Assembly: GCF_900128945.1 (NCBI RefSeq)
Contig: NZ_FQUD01000003.1
Location: forward strand, 372,001-436,000
Reading direction: 5' to 3'
Length of the DNA stretch: 64,000 nucleotides
Source: Chryseobacterium sp. OV279
Lineage (GTDB): Bacteria; Bacteroidota; Bacteroidia; Flavobacteriales; Weeksellaceae
Positions 27,609-36,217 of this stretch are shown here, piece after piece; position 1 is the stretch's first letter, and the number at the start of each line of letters is the position of its first letter. The notes beneath the pieces were generated by a model, which saw only the letters and a program-made list of their open reading frames with translations, was not told the origin of the DNA and searched no databases. A program made the translations under genes and the position numbers.

Positions 27609-28652
27609 ATGAAAAAAATACTTATCCCGTTGTTGGGTCTGGCGTTGGTAGTCAGCTGCGGAACAGCGAAAACTTCTGAAGGAGCCTCAGCACAGTCTAC
27701 ATCTGTAGCAAAAGCGGATAAAGCGTTTCTGTCTGCCTATAAGACCATTAAGGCTGATGAACTAAAGAAAAACTTATATGTGATTGCTTCTGACGAAATG
27801 GAAGGAAGAGATACAGGAAGTCCGGGACAAAAGAAAGCGGGTGAGTATATGATCAATTATTATAAAAGCTTAGGAATTAATCCTCCAAAGGCATTAGTAT
27901 CCTATTATCAGAAGGTTCCTGCTGAATTTATGAAAAAAAGAGGCGGCGGAAATCTTCCTGATTCCGAAAATATCCTGGCTTTCATCGAAGGAAGCGAAAA
28001 ACCTGAAGAAATAGTGGTTATTTCTGCGCATTATGATCACGTGGGAACCAAAAATGGAGTAGTCTACAACGGAGCCGATGATGATGGCAGCGGTACCGTA
28101 GCGGTAATGCAGATTGCAAAGGCTTTTCAGGAGGCTAAAAAGGCAGGAAAAGGACCGAAAAGATCTATTCTTTTCCTTCACGTAACAGGAGAGGAGCACG
28201 GTTTGTTTGGATCTGAATTTTACATCAGCAATCCAGTATTTCCACTTGCCAATACGGTGGTAGATCTGAATATTGACATGATAGGCCGTGATGATGCCGA
28301 AAACAGAGGGAAACAGTACGTCTATGTAATTGGTTCAGAAATGTTGAGTTCCCAGCTAAAAGTGATCAATGAGGCTGCAAACAAGAAGACCAATAATTTA
28401 GAACTCAATTATAAATATGACGATCCGGCAGATCCGGAACAACTTTACTATCGTTCAGACCACTATAATTTTGCTAAAAACAATGTACCGGTAGCCTTTT
28501 TCTTCGATGGTATCCATGAAGATTATCATAAACCGACAGATGATCCTGAGAAAATTGACTATCCTTTGCTTGAGAAAAGAGCACAGCTTGTTTTTGCTAC
28601 AGCCTGGGAAATTGCCAACAGAGCAGAGAGAATTGTAGTGGATAAGAAATAA
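27609..28652 (+). CDS. M28 family zinc metallopeptidase, lipoprotein
   Basis: 347 aa. The lipobox LALVVSC marks it as a periplasmic or surface lipoprotein. M28 aminopeptidase ligands are all present: HYDHVG, ADDDGSG (bridging Asp), TGEEHGLFGS (catalytic Glu-Glu), NIDMIGR and the final His in SDHYNF. The family releases N-terminal amino acids or related substrates, probably for scavenging extracellular peptides. No partner genes are evident. Confidence 0.93.
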   Translation: MKKILIPLLGLALVVSCGTAKTSEGASAQSTSVAKADKAFLSAYKTIKADELKKNLYVIASDEMEGRDTGSPGQKKAGEYMINYYKSLGINPPKALVSYYQKVPAEFMKKRGGGNLPDSENILAFIEGSEKPEEIVVISAHYDHVGTKNGVVYNGADDDGSGTVAVMQIAKAFQEAKKAGKGPKRSILFLHVTGEEHGLFGSEFYISNPVFPLANTVVDLNIDMIGRDDAENRGKQYVYVIGSEMLSSQLKVINEAANKKTNNLELNYKYDDPADPEQLYYRSDHYNFAKNNVPVAFFFDGIHEDYHKPTDDPEKIDYPLLEKRAQLVFATAWEIANRAERIVVDKK

Positions 28653-28660
28653 AATACTTT

Positions 28661-28807
28661 GTTGGATCAGCGCAAAGGTGCAATATAAGTTGCTTTAAAT
28701 TAAAGTGTGTAAATGTATTTAAATCATTGATTTAGATAATTTAAAGTATTTTTCAGCAGTATGTATTTTATCGGAGATAAAATCATTGCGCCTTTGCGCT
28801 GACCAAC
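28661..28807. repeat. Imperfect inverted repeat, GCGCAAAGG-type intergenic element
   Basis: The ends GTTGGATCAGCGCAAAGG (28661-28678) and CCTTTGCGCTGACCAAC (28791-28807) are inverted copies. The right part holds TTTTATCGGAGATAAAA, a small palindrome. A related element lies at 59281-59371, so this is a dispersed family. Confidence 0.65.
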
Positions 28808-28840
28808 ATTATCCGTCCAATATTCAAACTTATATTCAAT

Positions 28841-28899
28841 AGGAGCGGGCTTTAGCCCGTTTTATAAAAATAGTTAATAACCATTGGCTTTAGCCAAAA
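28841..28899. repeat. GGCTTTAGCC-type intergenic palindromes
   Basis: GCGGGCTTTAGCCCGT and TTGGCTTTAGCCAA lie about 40 bp apart. Both contain the core GGCTTTAGCC. The first is followed by TTTT and could also act as a terminator. Similar palindromic elements are common in flavobacterial intergenic DNA. Confidence 0.65.
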
Positions 28900-28931
28900 T
28901 TGTAATAAATCCATAATAGATTTTAATTCAA

Positions 28932-29375
28932 ATGAAAACAGCAATCCGTGAAGCAAGACCGGAAGACATTCCACAGATCCAGACCGTCAGAAACTCGGTA
29001 AAAGAGAATATGCTTTCCGACCCTGCATTGGTTACTGATGCAGACTGTAAAGAATTTCTGTTCGAAAGAGGAAAAGGCTGGGTATGTGAAATTGAATCTC
29101 AGATTGTAGGTTTCTCCATTGTGGACCTGAAAGAAAACAATATCTGGGCACTTTTTATGCACCCTGATTTTGAAAACCTTGGTATCGGAAGAAAGCTTCA
29201 TGACATTATGCTGGATTGGTACTTTGAACAGACTCAGAAAGATGTCTGGCTGGGAACAGATCCGGGAACCAGAGCTGAAACATTCTACAGAAAATCAGGT
29301 TGGCTGGAAGCAGGAACCCATGGCAATGAAATCAAATTTGAAATGACTTTTAACAACTGGAAAAACAGAAGATAA
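28932..29375 (+). CDS. GNAT family N-acetyltransferase
   Basis: 147 aa with the GNAT fold: start TAIREARPEDIPQIQTVRN, the acetyl-CoA pyrophosphate-binding motif FENLGIGRKLHDIML and C-terminal YRKSGWLEAG. It would acetylate a small molecule or protein; the substrate is unknown. It overlaps the next gene by one base (TAATG). Confidence 0.9.
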   Translation: MKTAIREARPEDIPQIQTVRNSVKENMLSDPALVTDADCKEFLFERGKGWVCEIESQIVGFSIVDLKENNIWALFMHPDFENLGIGRKLHDIMLDWYFEQTQKDVWLGTDPGTRAETFYRKSGWLEAGTHGNEIKFEMTFNNWKNRR

Positions 29376-29737
29376 TGTCACAGAGCGTAAAATCGATCAG
29401 ACCGTTTATCGGAGCTGAAAATTTTGAAGTCAGCAGGCATTTTTATCAGGATTTGGGATTTGAGGAAGTGATTCTTGAGCCTAAATTGTCCTTATTTAAA
29501 AGAGAGCAAACAGGTTTCTATCTTCAGGATTATTATGCTAAAGATTGGGTAGACAATACGATGATCTTTATGGAAGTTGACAATACAGATGAGTTCTGGA
29601 AGGAACTCGTTTCTTTAAACCTTACCGAAAAATATGAAAGAGTCAGACTTACACCTGTGAGGACCATGGAGTGGGGAAAGGAATGCTTTGTGCATGATCC
29701 GTCTGGGATTTTGTGGCATTTCGGTGAATTTTTTTAA
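29375..29737 (+). CDS. VOC family (glyoxalase/bleomycin-resistance-like) protein
   Basis: 120 aa with two betaalphabetabetabeta halves: RPFIGAENFEVSRHFYQDLGF at the start and CFVHDPSGILWHFGEF at the end. These small metal-dependent or binding proteins include glyoxalase I, fosfomycin and bleomycin resistance factors and ring dioxygenases; no catalytic assignment is made. Its start overlaps the GNAT stop, so the two are probably coupled. Confidence 0.88.
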   Translation: MSQSVKSIRPFIGAENFEVSRHFYQDLGFEEVILEPKLSLFKREQTGFYLQDYYAKDWVDNTMIFMEVDNTDEFWKELVSLNLTEKYERVRLTPVRTMEWGKECFVHDPSGILWHFGEFF

Positions 29738-29752
29738 TGACGAAAAGGAAAT

Positions 29753-30253
29753 ATGATTTACGCTTTTGATACTTATTATTATGACGATTATGCGAACACC
29801 GTATGTATCGCGTTTGAAAACTGGACTTCTGAGAACGAATCCAATATTTTTACTGAAAAAACAGACATCACCTCTGCTTACGAGAGTGGTGCATTTTACA
29901 AAAGGGAATTACCTTGCATATTAAGTTTACTGAAGACGATCGAATTGAAAGAAAGCGATCTTATTATTGTGGATGGCTATGTTACTCTTGATAATGACGG
30001 GAAAATTGGATTGGGAGGCTATCTGTATGAAGCTTTGGACCAGAAATATCCAATTATCGGAATTGCGAAGAATGAATTTGCCGCACCGGATTCTCAAAGA
30101 AGAAATGTTTTAAGAGGAGAAAGTAAAACTCCGCTGTTTCTTACAGCAATGGGAGCCAATGTAGATGAAATACTGCCTAAGGTTGAACAAATGCATGGTG
30201 CCTACCGAATGCCAACACTGTTGAAAAAGCTGGATCAACTGTCCAGAACGTAA
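29753..30253 (+). CDS. Endonuclease V-like protein, short and divergent
   Basis: 166 aa, shorter than E. coli endonuclease V (about 220 aa). Similarities: an N-terminal F-D-T-Y-Y-Y-D-D metal-site-like start, SDLIIVDGYVTLDNDGKI-GLGGYL (usual VDGxGxxHPRxxGLAxHL, catalytic Asp/His) and PIIGIAKNEF. The usual His of VDGQGIAHP is missing, and the PGL-FRE motif is altered to YKRELPCIL. EndoV cuts next to deaminated adenine (inosine). The changes make activity uncertain. It follows the VOC gene by 15 bp. Confidence 0.7.
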   Translation: MIYAFDTYYYDDYANTVCIAFENWTSENESNIFTEKTDITSAYESGAFYKRELPCILSLLKTIELKESDLIIVDGYVTLDNDGKIGLGGYLYEALDQKYPIIGIAKNEFAAPDSQRRNVLRGESKTPLFLTAMGANVDEILPKVEQMHGAYRMPTLLKKLDQLSRT

Positions 30254-30433
30254 TCATTTTCACAAATCTACTTATCAAATTCAAATATAAACAGCAAGAT
30301 CATTTCTTTGATCGTTGTTATAATTGTTAGATTTTCAACAGATTAATCTATTATCTCTTTTTCGTTTTTAAATTATTCTGTAAAAGGTGACAAATGTCAT
30401 TCGCTTCTTATTTTTATCGATTCTAAATAAATA

Positions 30434-30441
30434 TAAATTTG
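30434..30441 (+). promoter_or_regulatory. Candidate -7 box for the GEVED/T9SS protein gene
   Basis: TAAATTTG matches TAnnTTTG, 22 bp before the ATG. Confidence 0.5.
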
Positions 30442-30463
30442 TCTCAAGAAAATAAAGGAATAA

Positions 30464-31258
30464 ATGAAGAAACTATCTACTCTTTCTGCCGTAATGTTCT
30501 ATATGATGATGAATGCGCAGTATTGTACTCCGGCATTTCAATATGGAGCCGACAGCAACATGATCACCAACGTGAGTTTTGGAAACATCAATAATACATC
30601 CCCTTCTCAGTCCGGAAGTACACAGGCTTATGAAAGTTTCACTTCACTGTCTACAGATATTAAGGCTGGAAACACGTATCAGATTTCTGTAAAAGGACCT
30701 TCCAGTACGTTCCCAAGTGATGTTGTGGTTTTTATTGATTTTAATAATAACGGTAGTTTTGATGATGCAGGTGAAAGTTTTACTATCGGAAGACTTGGTG
30801 CAGCTAATCCATTCAATGCAATGACCATCACAGGAACGATTGCAGTTCCTGCCAATGCAACACCTGGAGCTACAAGGATGAGAGTTCTTAAAAATACGAA
30901 TACCGCAGCCTATTCTAATCCAAATGCAGCGAATTCAATTAATACAGCCTGTGATAGCGGCTTAAGAGCAGGACAGACAGAAGATTATAGCGTCAATATA
31001 TTGGCTTCCAACCTGGCAACCTCTGAGGTAACCAAGAAATCTTCTGCAAAAATATATCCAAATCCTACATCAGCCTCTCTGACTGTGAAAACTGAAGAAG
31101 GGCTGGAAAAATACGAAGTATATAATTTGGCTGGACAGAAACTTACGGAAGGGACATCCGATGTTGTCAATATGGACAGCTTAGCTTCCGGAACTTATCT
31201 AATTAAGATCTACACCAGAGATAAAAAAAGCATCACTGAAAAGATCATTAAAAAATAG
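30464..31258 (+). CDS. GEVED-domain protein with T9SS type A sorting domain
   Basis: 264 aa. A signal peptide (MKKLSTLSAVMFYMMMNAQ) precedes a GEVED domain (VVVFIDFNNNGSFDDAGESF ... TEDYSVNIL), an extracellular module of unknown ligand. The last 70 residues are a type IX secretion sorting domain (AKIYPNPTSASLTVK, ending MDSLASGTYLIKIYTRDKKS), so it should be exported through the outer membrane and perhaps attached to the surface. It has its own promoter and terminator. Confidence 0.9.
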   Translation: MKKLSTLSAVMFYMMMNAQYCTPAFQYGADSNMITNVSFGNINNTSPSQSGSTQAYESFTSLSTDIKAGNTYQISVKGPSSTFPSDVVVFIDFNNNGSFDDAGESFTIGRLGAANPFNAMTITGTIAVPANATPGATRMRVLKNTNTAAYSNPNAANSINTACDSGLRAGQTEDYSVNILASNLATSEVTKKSSAKIYPNPTSASLTVKTEEGLEKYEVYNLAGQKLTEGTSDVVNMDSLASGTYLIKIYTRDKKSITEKIIKK

Positions 31259-31302
31259 AAACACTTATCTAATCATATCCATATCAATTTTTGTTTTTTT
31301 AG

Positions 31303-31335
31303 ACCGGCAGACCTATCTGCCGGTTTTCTTTTTTG
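31303..31335 (+). terminator. Terminator of the GEVED/T9SS gene
   Basis: ACCGGCAGA / TCTGCCGGT, 9-bp stem with CCTA loop, then TTTTCTTTTTT. Confidence 0.92.
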
Positions 31336-31410
31336 TAAGAAACCAATAATATTTATGGGAAGTTAATGTGAGAATTAAAGTGATTAAGAATTTCAATAAA
31401 ATTGGGGAGA

Positions 31411-31442
31411 GTTTCGGGCGGGCCATTCGGCCCGCCCGAAAC
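31411..31442 (-). terminator. Very stable GC-rich hairpin after the SNF2 helicase gene
   Basis: A perfect 14-bp stem (GTTTCGGGCGGGCC and its complement) with an ATTC loop starts two bases after the helicase stop codon. There is no T-run on the minus strand, so it is not a standard terminator; it could block RNA decay or help termination. Confidence 0.55.
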
Positions 31443-31444
31443 CT

Positions 31445-34400
31445 CTATAATGGCCTGGAATCCAGTATTTCCAGTAAATCATGCTTCGAAAGCTTCTGAA
31501 TACCAGTTCCATCGGTTTGCAGCAGGTTTTGAGCCAGTTCATTCTTCTTTTTCTGAAGGCTTAAGATTTTCTCTTCTACAGTATTCGAACAGATTAAACG
31601 GACAGCGATTACATTTTTGGTCTGCCCGATACGGTAACTTCGGTCAATTGCCTGATTTTCTGCTGCAGGATTCCACCACGGATCTACCAGATAAATATAA
31701 TCTGCCTCGGTAAGATTTAAGCCTACACCGCCGGCTTTTAAACTGATCAGAAATACGCGGATTTCTTCATTTTCCTGAAAATTATTAACGGCCTTACCTC
31801 TGTGTTTCGTCTGTCCGGTAAGGTATTCAAACGGAATTTTTTTACGTTCAAGTTCTGCTTTAAGTAAATCCAGCATCTCTACGAATTGTGAGAATACTAA
31901 TATTTTATGATCTTTAGATTTACTTTGGATCTGTTCCATCAGTATTTCTATTTTCACAGCATGTTCACCGGAGTATCCTTCTTTTAAAAGTAAGGGAGAA
32001 TTACAGATCTGTCTGAGTCTGGTTAAGCCTGTCAGAACGTGCATACTGTTTTTATTCAGATCATCATCGTTTGCGGCGATAAATTCACGAAGTTCCTTTT
32101 CATAGGCATCATAGATTTTACGCTGTTCAGCATCCATTTCGCAGTAGATCACCATTTCGGTTTTTTCAGGGAGTTCTTTGGCAACCTGTTTCTTCGTTCT
32201 GCGGAGAATGAAAGGCCTTATTTTTTCCTGAAGTTCCTGAGCCCGTTTTCCGTATTCAAATTTATCGATAGGAATGGCGTAAATATCTTTGAAATACTGC
32301 TTGCTACCCAAAAGTCCCGGACAGGCAAAAGAAAGCTGACTGTAAAGATCGAAAGTATTATTTTCGATAGGAGTACCCGTAAGTACGATTCTGTTTCTCG
32401 ATTGTAGAAGTCGTGCTGCTTTGTACCGTTCCGAATTGGGATTTTTAATGGTCTGTGATTCATCTAGGAATACATAATTGAAGCGAAAATTTTTCAGAAA
32501 ACGGATATCCGAAAGCAGCATTCCGTAGCTGGTAAGCACCACTTCATACTCAGACATATGTTCCGATGCTTTTAGGCGGTCTGCTCCATAATGCGTCATC
32601 ACTTTTATTGACGGCGCAAACTTTTTGATTTCTTCCTGCCAGTTGAAAAGCAGGGAAGTAGGAACAACCACAAGATGAGTCGTGTGTCCATGTTTTTCTC
32701 TTTGAGACAGGATAAATGCAATGATCTGCAGTGTTTTTCCAAGTCCCATATCGTCTGCCAGACAGCCTCCGAAATTGAATCCGTCTAAGAAGTCCAGCCA
32801 GTTCAGCCCATCGTGCTGATAATCTCTTAATACAGCATTTAATCCTTTAGGAACAGCTATTTGTGGAATATTTTTAACAGACGAGAACTGAAGCGAATAG
32901 GAATCAAGTTCTTCCTGCATTTCTTCGCTTAAAACTTCCTTCTCAAACAGCGAAGAGACTTCCGTGAAACTGATCTTTGGAATTTTAAGGTCTTCCGCAT
33001 CAATTTCCCCAATTCTGAAAAATTCATTCATCCTGCCGATCCATTCTTCCGGAAGTAGACCAAGTGTGCCATCATCCAGCTGTACAAATTTGCTTCTGTT
33101 CCGGATGGCGCGGTGAAGCTGTTTTAAAGCGGCATCTTTCTGTCCGAAACTTACCTTAAGTTTGGCATTGAACCAGTCCAGTCCGCTGGTGATCTGAATA
33201 TTGATTTTCGCTTTGTGCGAGTTGACTTTATTGTTTTTAAGCTCATTGAATCCCAGGATGATCACTCCTTCATTCCTCCACGTTTCAAAAGCATGCAGAA
33301 ACCAGTTTTCATCCAGAAATTTATCTTTGTGTAGATAAAAATAATCATAGCCGTCCATTTGGCCTTCAAAATCGGGATGTTGTTTCATGATGAGAGACGT
33401 AAAGCGGGCTTCTTCAGCATCACTCCGGTCAATTTTAAAAATATTTCCGTTCTGGTCCGTACCGAAAAGCTGTTTTCTGGAATAGACCGGAACTTCAGCC
33501 TGACCATACTTCATGACGGGAGTAACAGCAATATAATTTCCCTGCTGGCGAAGATAAATGATCCGTTCATTCCTGTGTTTTTTTTCTTCAAGCTGTACTG
33601 GAGTTGCAGGTTGTATATAACTATAATTAATATGAATACGCTGCTCAAGTGAAGCCAGAACGTTCTGCATAAATGCTTCGTACTTTGAAGCATGAACAAG
33701 CAGGATTTCATTATTGGCTTTAAAAAATTTGATGACCCTCAACATATCCGGATCATCTACAAAACTGAAGGTATTCCGGCTGTACACAAAGTATTCATTC
33801 CTGATGATGACATTTTTAAATGGAATGGAAATATCATTGAATTCAAGTTCTCCGGTTACTTCATAGAAAGGCTCTTTTTTGAATACACTAAGCTGTAATT
33901 CGGCTTTTAAAACCTCAAGATGGACAGGAACAAGAGATTTCGCTGAAACAGTTTCCGAGAGTTCACGGTCGTGGTAATACGTTTCCAGCCTAAGTGGATT
34001 CTGAACAATCAGTTTAAGAGCTTCCAATTCTGCTGTATTGTAATCTTCGTTGTAATTATTCTGAAAAGCAGAAACAGCGGTATAAAATTTAATATGAAGC
34101 GGTTCTTCAGCCTTCCAGATCAGCTGCATGGCATCAATTGGATTGACAGGATTTTTGATCTTTCCCGTTTGCGTGGTTTCAGATTCCATCAGTGAAAAGT
34201 TGAGATGGCTGTAATAACGGTGTCTGCCGATCACCAGTATTTTTCTCTTTCCGTTTTCCTGCAATGCCAGCTCTTCAATCACAGAAGTGCGCTGGGGAAG
34301 GAGTTGCTGCTTGAAAACATCTTCATCGATGGGTAACATCTCTTTGATCTTAGGTTTTACTTCAATTTTACCCTCAGCATATTCCAATTCAAAATAAATG

Positions 34401-34786
34401 TCCAGATCAGATTCATTTTCTAATCCGTAGCTTTTCGCTTTGGCGATAAACAACTTCTTGCGAAGATAAGGTTCAAAAAAAGTCCTGAAATTTTTATCTT
34501 CTAAAATACAGTGAATGATTTCTGCCTGATGCTCACAAAGTTTATCTTTAGGATGCGTGCAGGTACAGGTAGTCACTATTGAACTCCCGATCTGACTGAC
34601 AGAAACGTCTGGAAAATCCTGTAAAGGAGACCTTTTTGTGAAAATTCCATGGTTATTTTCAATGGCAGAAGGATAGATTCCGTGAAAGTCTCTGATCTCC
34701 AGAAATGCGCTGCCGGAGGTGTGTTTCAGAAGATCGTACACAGAAAGGTTCGTGAAGCTTGTATTTTCAAGAATATATGCTGCCAT
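31445..34786 (-). CDS. SWI2/SNF2-family DEAD/DEAH-box ATPase with SWIM zinc finger
   Basis: 1113 aa from the ATG at 34784-34786; an upstream in-frame GTG two codons earlier is not needed. Near the N-terminus a SWIM-type zinc finger (C-T-C-T-H ... C-E-H, about residues 72-88) is seen. The SNF2 motor begins near residue 660 with Walker A DDMGLGKT (about 680) and a DESQ box in place of DEAH (about 775). Then the helicase C-terminal half (VFLISLKAGGVGLNLTEADY, RSYRIGQ) follows. In bacteria, such RapA-like or HepA-like proteins remodel RNA polymerase or DNA complexes using ATP; the precise target is unknown. Monocistronic. Confidence 0.93.
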   Translation of the reverse strand: MAAYILENTSFTNLSVYDLLKHTSGSAFLEIRDFHGIYPSAIENNHGIFTKRSPLQDFPDVSVSQIGSSIVTTCTCTHPKDKLCEHQAEIIHCILEDKNFRTFFEPYLRKKLFIAKAKSYGLENESDLDIYFELEYAEGKIEVKPKIKEMLPIDEDVFKQQLLPQRTSVIEELALQENGKRKILVIGRHRYYSHLNFSLMESETTQTGKIKNPVNPIDAMQLIWKAEEPLHIKFYTAVSAFQNNYNEDYNTAELEALKLIVQNPLRLETYYHDRELSETVSAKSLVPVHLEVLKAELQLSVFKKEPFYEVTGELEFNDISIPFKNVIIRNEYFVYSRNTFSFVDDPDMLRVIKFFKANNEILLVHASKYEAFMQNVLASLEQRIHINYSYIQPATPVQLEEKKHRNERIIYLRQQGNYIAVTPVMKYGQAEVPVYSRKQLFGTDQNGNIFKIDRSDAEEARFTSLIMKQHPDFEGQMDGYDYFYLHKDKFLDENWFLHAFETWRNEGVIILGFNELKNNKVNSHKAKINIQITSGLDWFNAKLKVSFGQKDAALKQLHRAIRNRSKFVQLDDGTLGLLPEEWIGRMNEFFRIGEIDAEDLKIPKISFTEVSSLFEKEVLSEEMQEELDSYSLQFSSVKNIPQIAVPKGLNAVLRDYQHDGLNWLDFLDGFNFGGCLADDMGLGKTLQIIAFILSQREKHGHTTHLVVVPTSLLFNWQEEIKKFAPSIKVMTHYGADRLKASEHMSEYEVVLTSYGMLLSDIRFLKNFRFNYVFLDESQTIKNPNSERYKAARLLQSRNRIVLTGTPIENNTFDLYSQLSFACPGLLGSKQYFKDIYAIPIDKFEYGKRAQELQEKIRPFILRRTKKQVAKELPEKTEMVIYCEMDAEQRKIYDAYEKELREFIAANDDDLNKNSMHVLTGLTRLRQICNSPLLLKEGYSGEHAVKIEILMEQIQSKSKDHKILVFSQFVEMLDLLKAELERKKIPFEYLTGQTKHRGKAVNNFQENEEIRVFLISLKAGGVGLNLTEADYIYLVDPWWNPAAENQAIDRSYRIGQTKNVIAVRLICSNTVEEKILSLQKKKNELAQNLLQTDGTGIQKLSKHDLLEILDSRPL

Positions 34787-35026
34787 AAGCACGCGAATTT
34801 ACAAAAAAGGATGACAAGATTTCATGGTATTCGTGATGAAGTGAAAAACCAGTGATAGAGAGCGGTTTAGCGAAAGTTGAAAGCCCATTGTATGCTTTGA
34901 ATACCAATATAAATATTCAATTATAATTTATCATACGATTAATAGATATTTTATCGTTATTATTGTACAATATTTAAATTCATGAAAAATACGAAATGAA
35001 TTTAAGAAGATTATAATTTTTTTTTA

Positions 35027-36085
35027 ATGACAAGCAAGATTATAGGCGTCGGCAATTATATTCCGCCGGAAACAATTACAAATTTATTTTTTGACCAGCA
35101 TCATTTTATTAATAAAAACGGAGAGTCATTAAAGGAAGCGAATGATATTATTGCCAGAAAGCTAAAGGAAATTACCGGCATCGAAGAAAGAAGGTACGCA
35201 TCTGAGCATCAGGTGACCTCGGATCTGGGACTGATAGCAGCACAGAGAGCGATAGAAAACTCAAAAATAGATCCTGAAACATTGGATTATATCATATTTG
35301 CCCACAATTTTGGGGACGTGCGATTCGGTACCGTTCAGTCGGATAGTGTCCCGAGTCTGGCCTCAAGGGTAAAGCATCTGCTAAAAATCAAAAATAACTT
35401 TTGCGTGGCCTATGATGTTCTTTTCGGATGTCCGGGCTGGATTGAAGGGGTGATACAGGCCAATGCCTTCATCAAATCAGGTATTGCAAAACGCTGCCTG
35501 GTGATTGGGGCAGAAACACTTTCCAGAGTAGTAGATATCCACGACAGAGACAGTATGATCTATGCTGACGGAGCTGGAGCAGCTATTCTTGAAATCAGTG
35601 ATGATAACAGCGGAATACAGTCTCACCTATCGGCTTCTTATACTTTAAACGAGAAAGACTTCCTGTTTTTCGGAAAATCATACAACAACGAAAGCTGTCC
35701 GGATACGAAGTACATCAAAATGGATGGCCGTAAGATCTACGAATTTGCGCTTGTGAATGTAGCGGATGCCATGAAAAAATGTATGGATGCCAGTGGATAT
35801 TCTATAGATCAGCTTGATAAGATCATTATCCATCAGGCTAATGAAAAAATGGATGAAGCTATCGTAAAGCGTTTTTATCAGCTGTACGACCTTCCGATGC
35901 CAGAAAACATTATGCCGATGGTCATCAGTAAATTAGGGAACAGCAGTGTCGCTACCATTCCAACCTTGCTTACCATGATCTTAAACGGAGAACTTCCTTC
36001 CCACGAAATAAAAGAAGGTCAGGTAGTTCTGTTCGCTTCTGTAGGAGCGGGGATGAATATCAATTCATTCGTTTATAAATTTTAA
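35027..36085 (+). CDS. 3-oxoacyl-ACP synthase III (KAS III) family protein
   Basis: 352 aa. The KAS III catalytic triad is visible: Cys135 (VLFGCPGW), His269 (IIHQAN) and Asn305 (GNSSVATIP). The length and the loop at about 35-65 are a little larger than FabH, resembling Bacteroidota KAS III paralogs. The family condenses acetyl-CoA (or acyl-CoA) with malonyl-ACP to start fatty acid or polyketide chains. No aryl polyene or flexirubin genes are near, so its exact use is unknown. A bidirectional terminator follows. Confidence 0.9.
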   Translation: MTSKIIGVGNYIPPETITNLFFDQHHFINKNGESLKEANDIIARKLKEITGIEERRYASEHQVTSDLGLIAAQRAIENSKIDPETLDYIIFAHNFGDVRFGTVQSDSVPSLASRVKHLLKIKNNFCVAYDVLFGCPGWIEGVIQANAFIKSGIAKRCLVIGAETLSRVVDIHDRDSMIYADGAGAAILEISDDNSGIQSHLSASYTLNEKDFLFFGKSYNNESCPDTKYIKMDGRKIYEFALVNVADAMKKCMDASGYSIDQLDKIIIHQANEKMDEAIVKRFYQLYDLPMPENIMPMVISKLGNSSVATIPTLLTMILNGELPSHEIKEGQVVLFASVGAGMNINSFVYKF

Positions 36086-36148
36086 ATTACAACTTATCAG
36101 AGAGAATATATGATGATTACAATCATATTTTGATCTCCTATATTGAAA

Positions 36149-36180
36149 TAAGGCTCAGATTATTAAAATCTGAGCCTTAA
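36149..36180. terminator. Bidirectional terminator between converging genes
   Basis: TAAGGCTCAGAT / ATCTGAGCCTTA with TTTTT on the plus side, between the KAS III gene and the hydrolase gene that converges on it. Confidence 0.9.
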
Positions 36181-36217
36181 TTTTTGAAAGGATGAAATTT
36201 CACCTTATTTATGTGAA

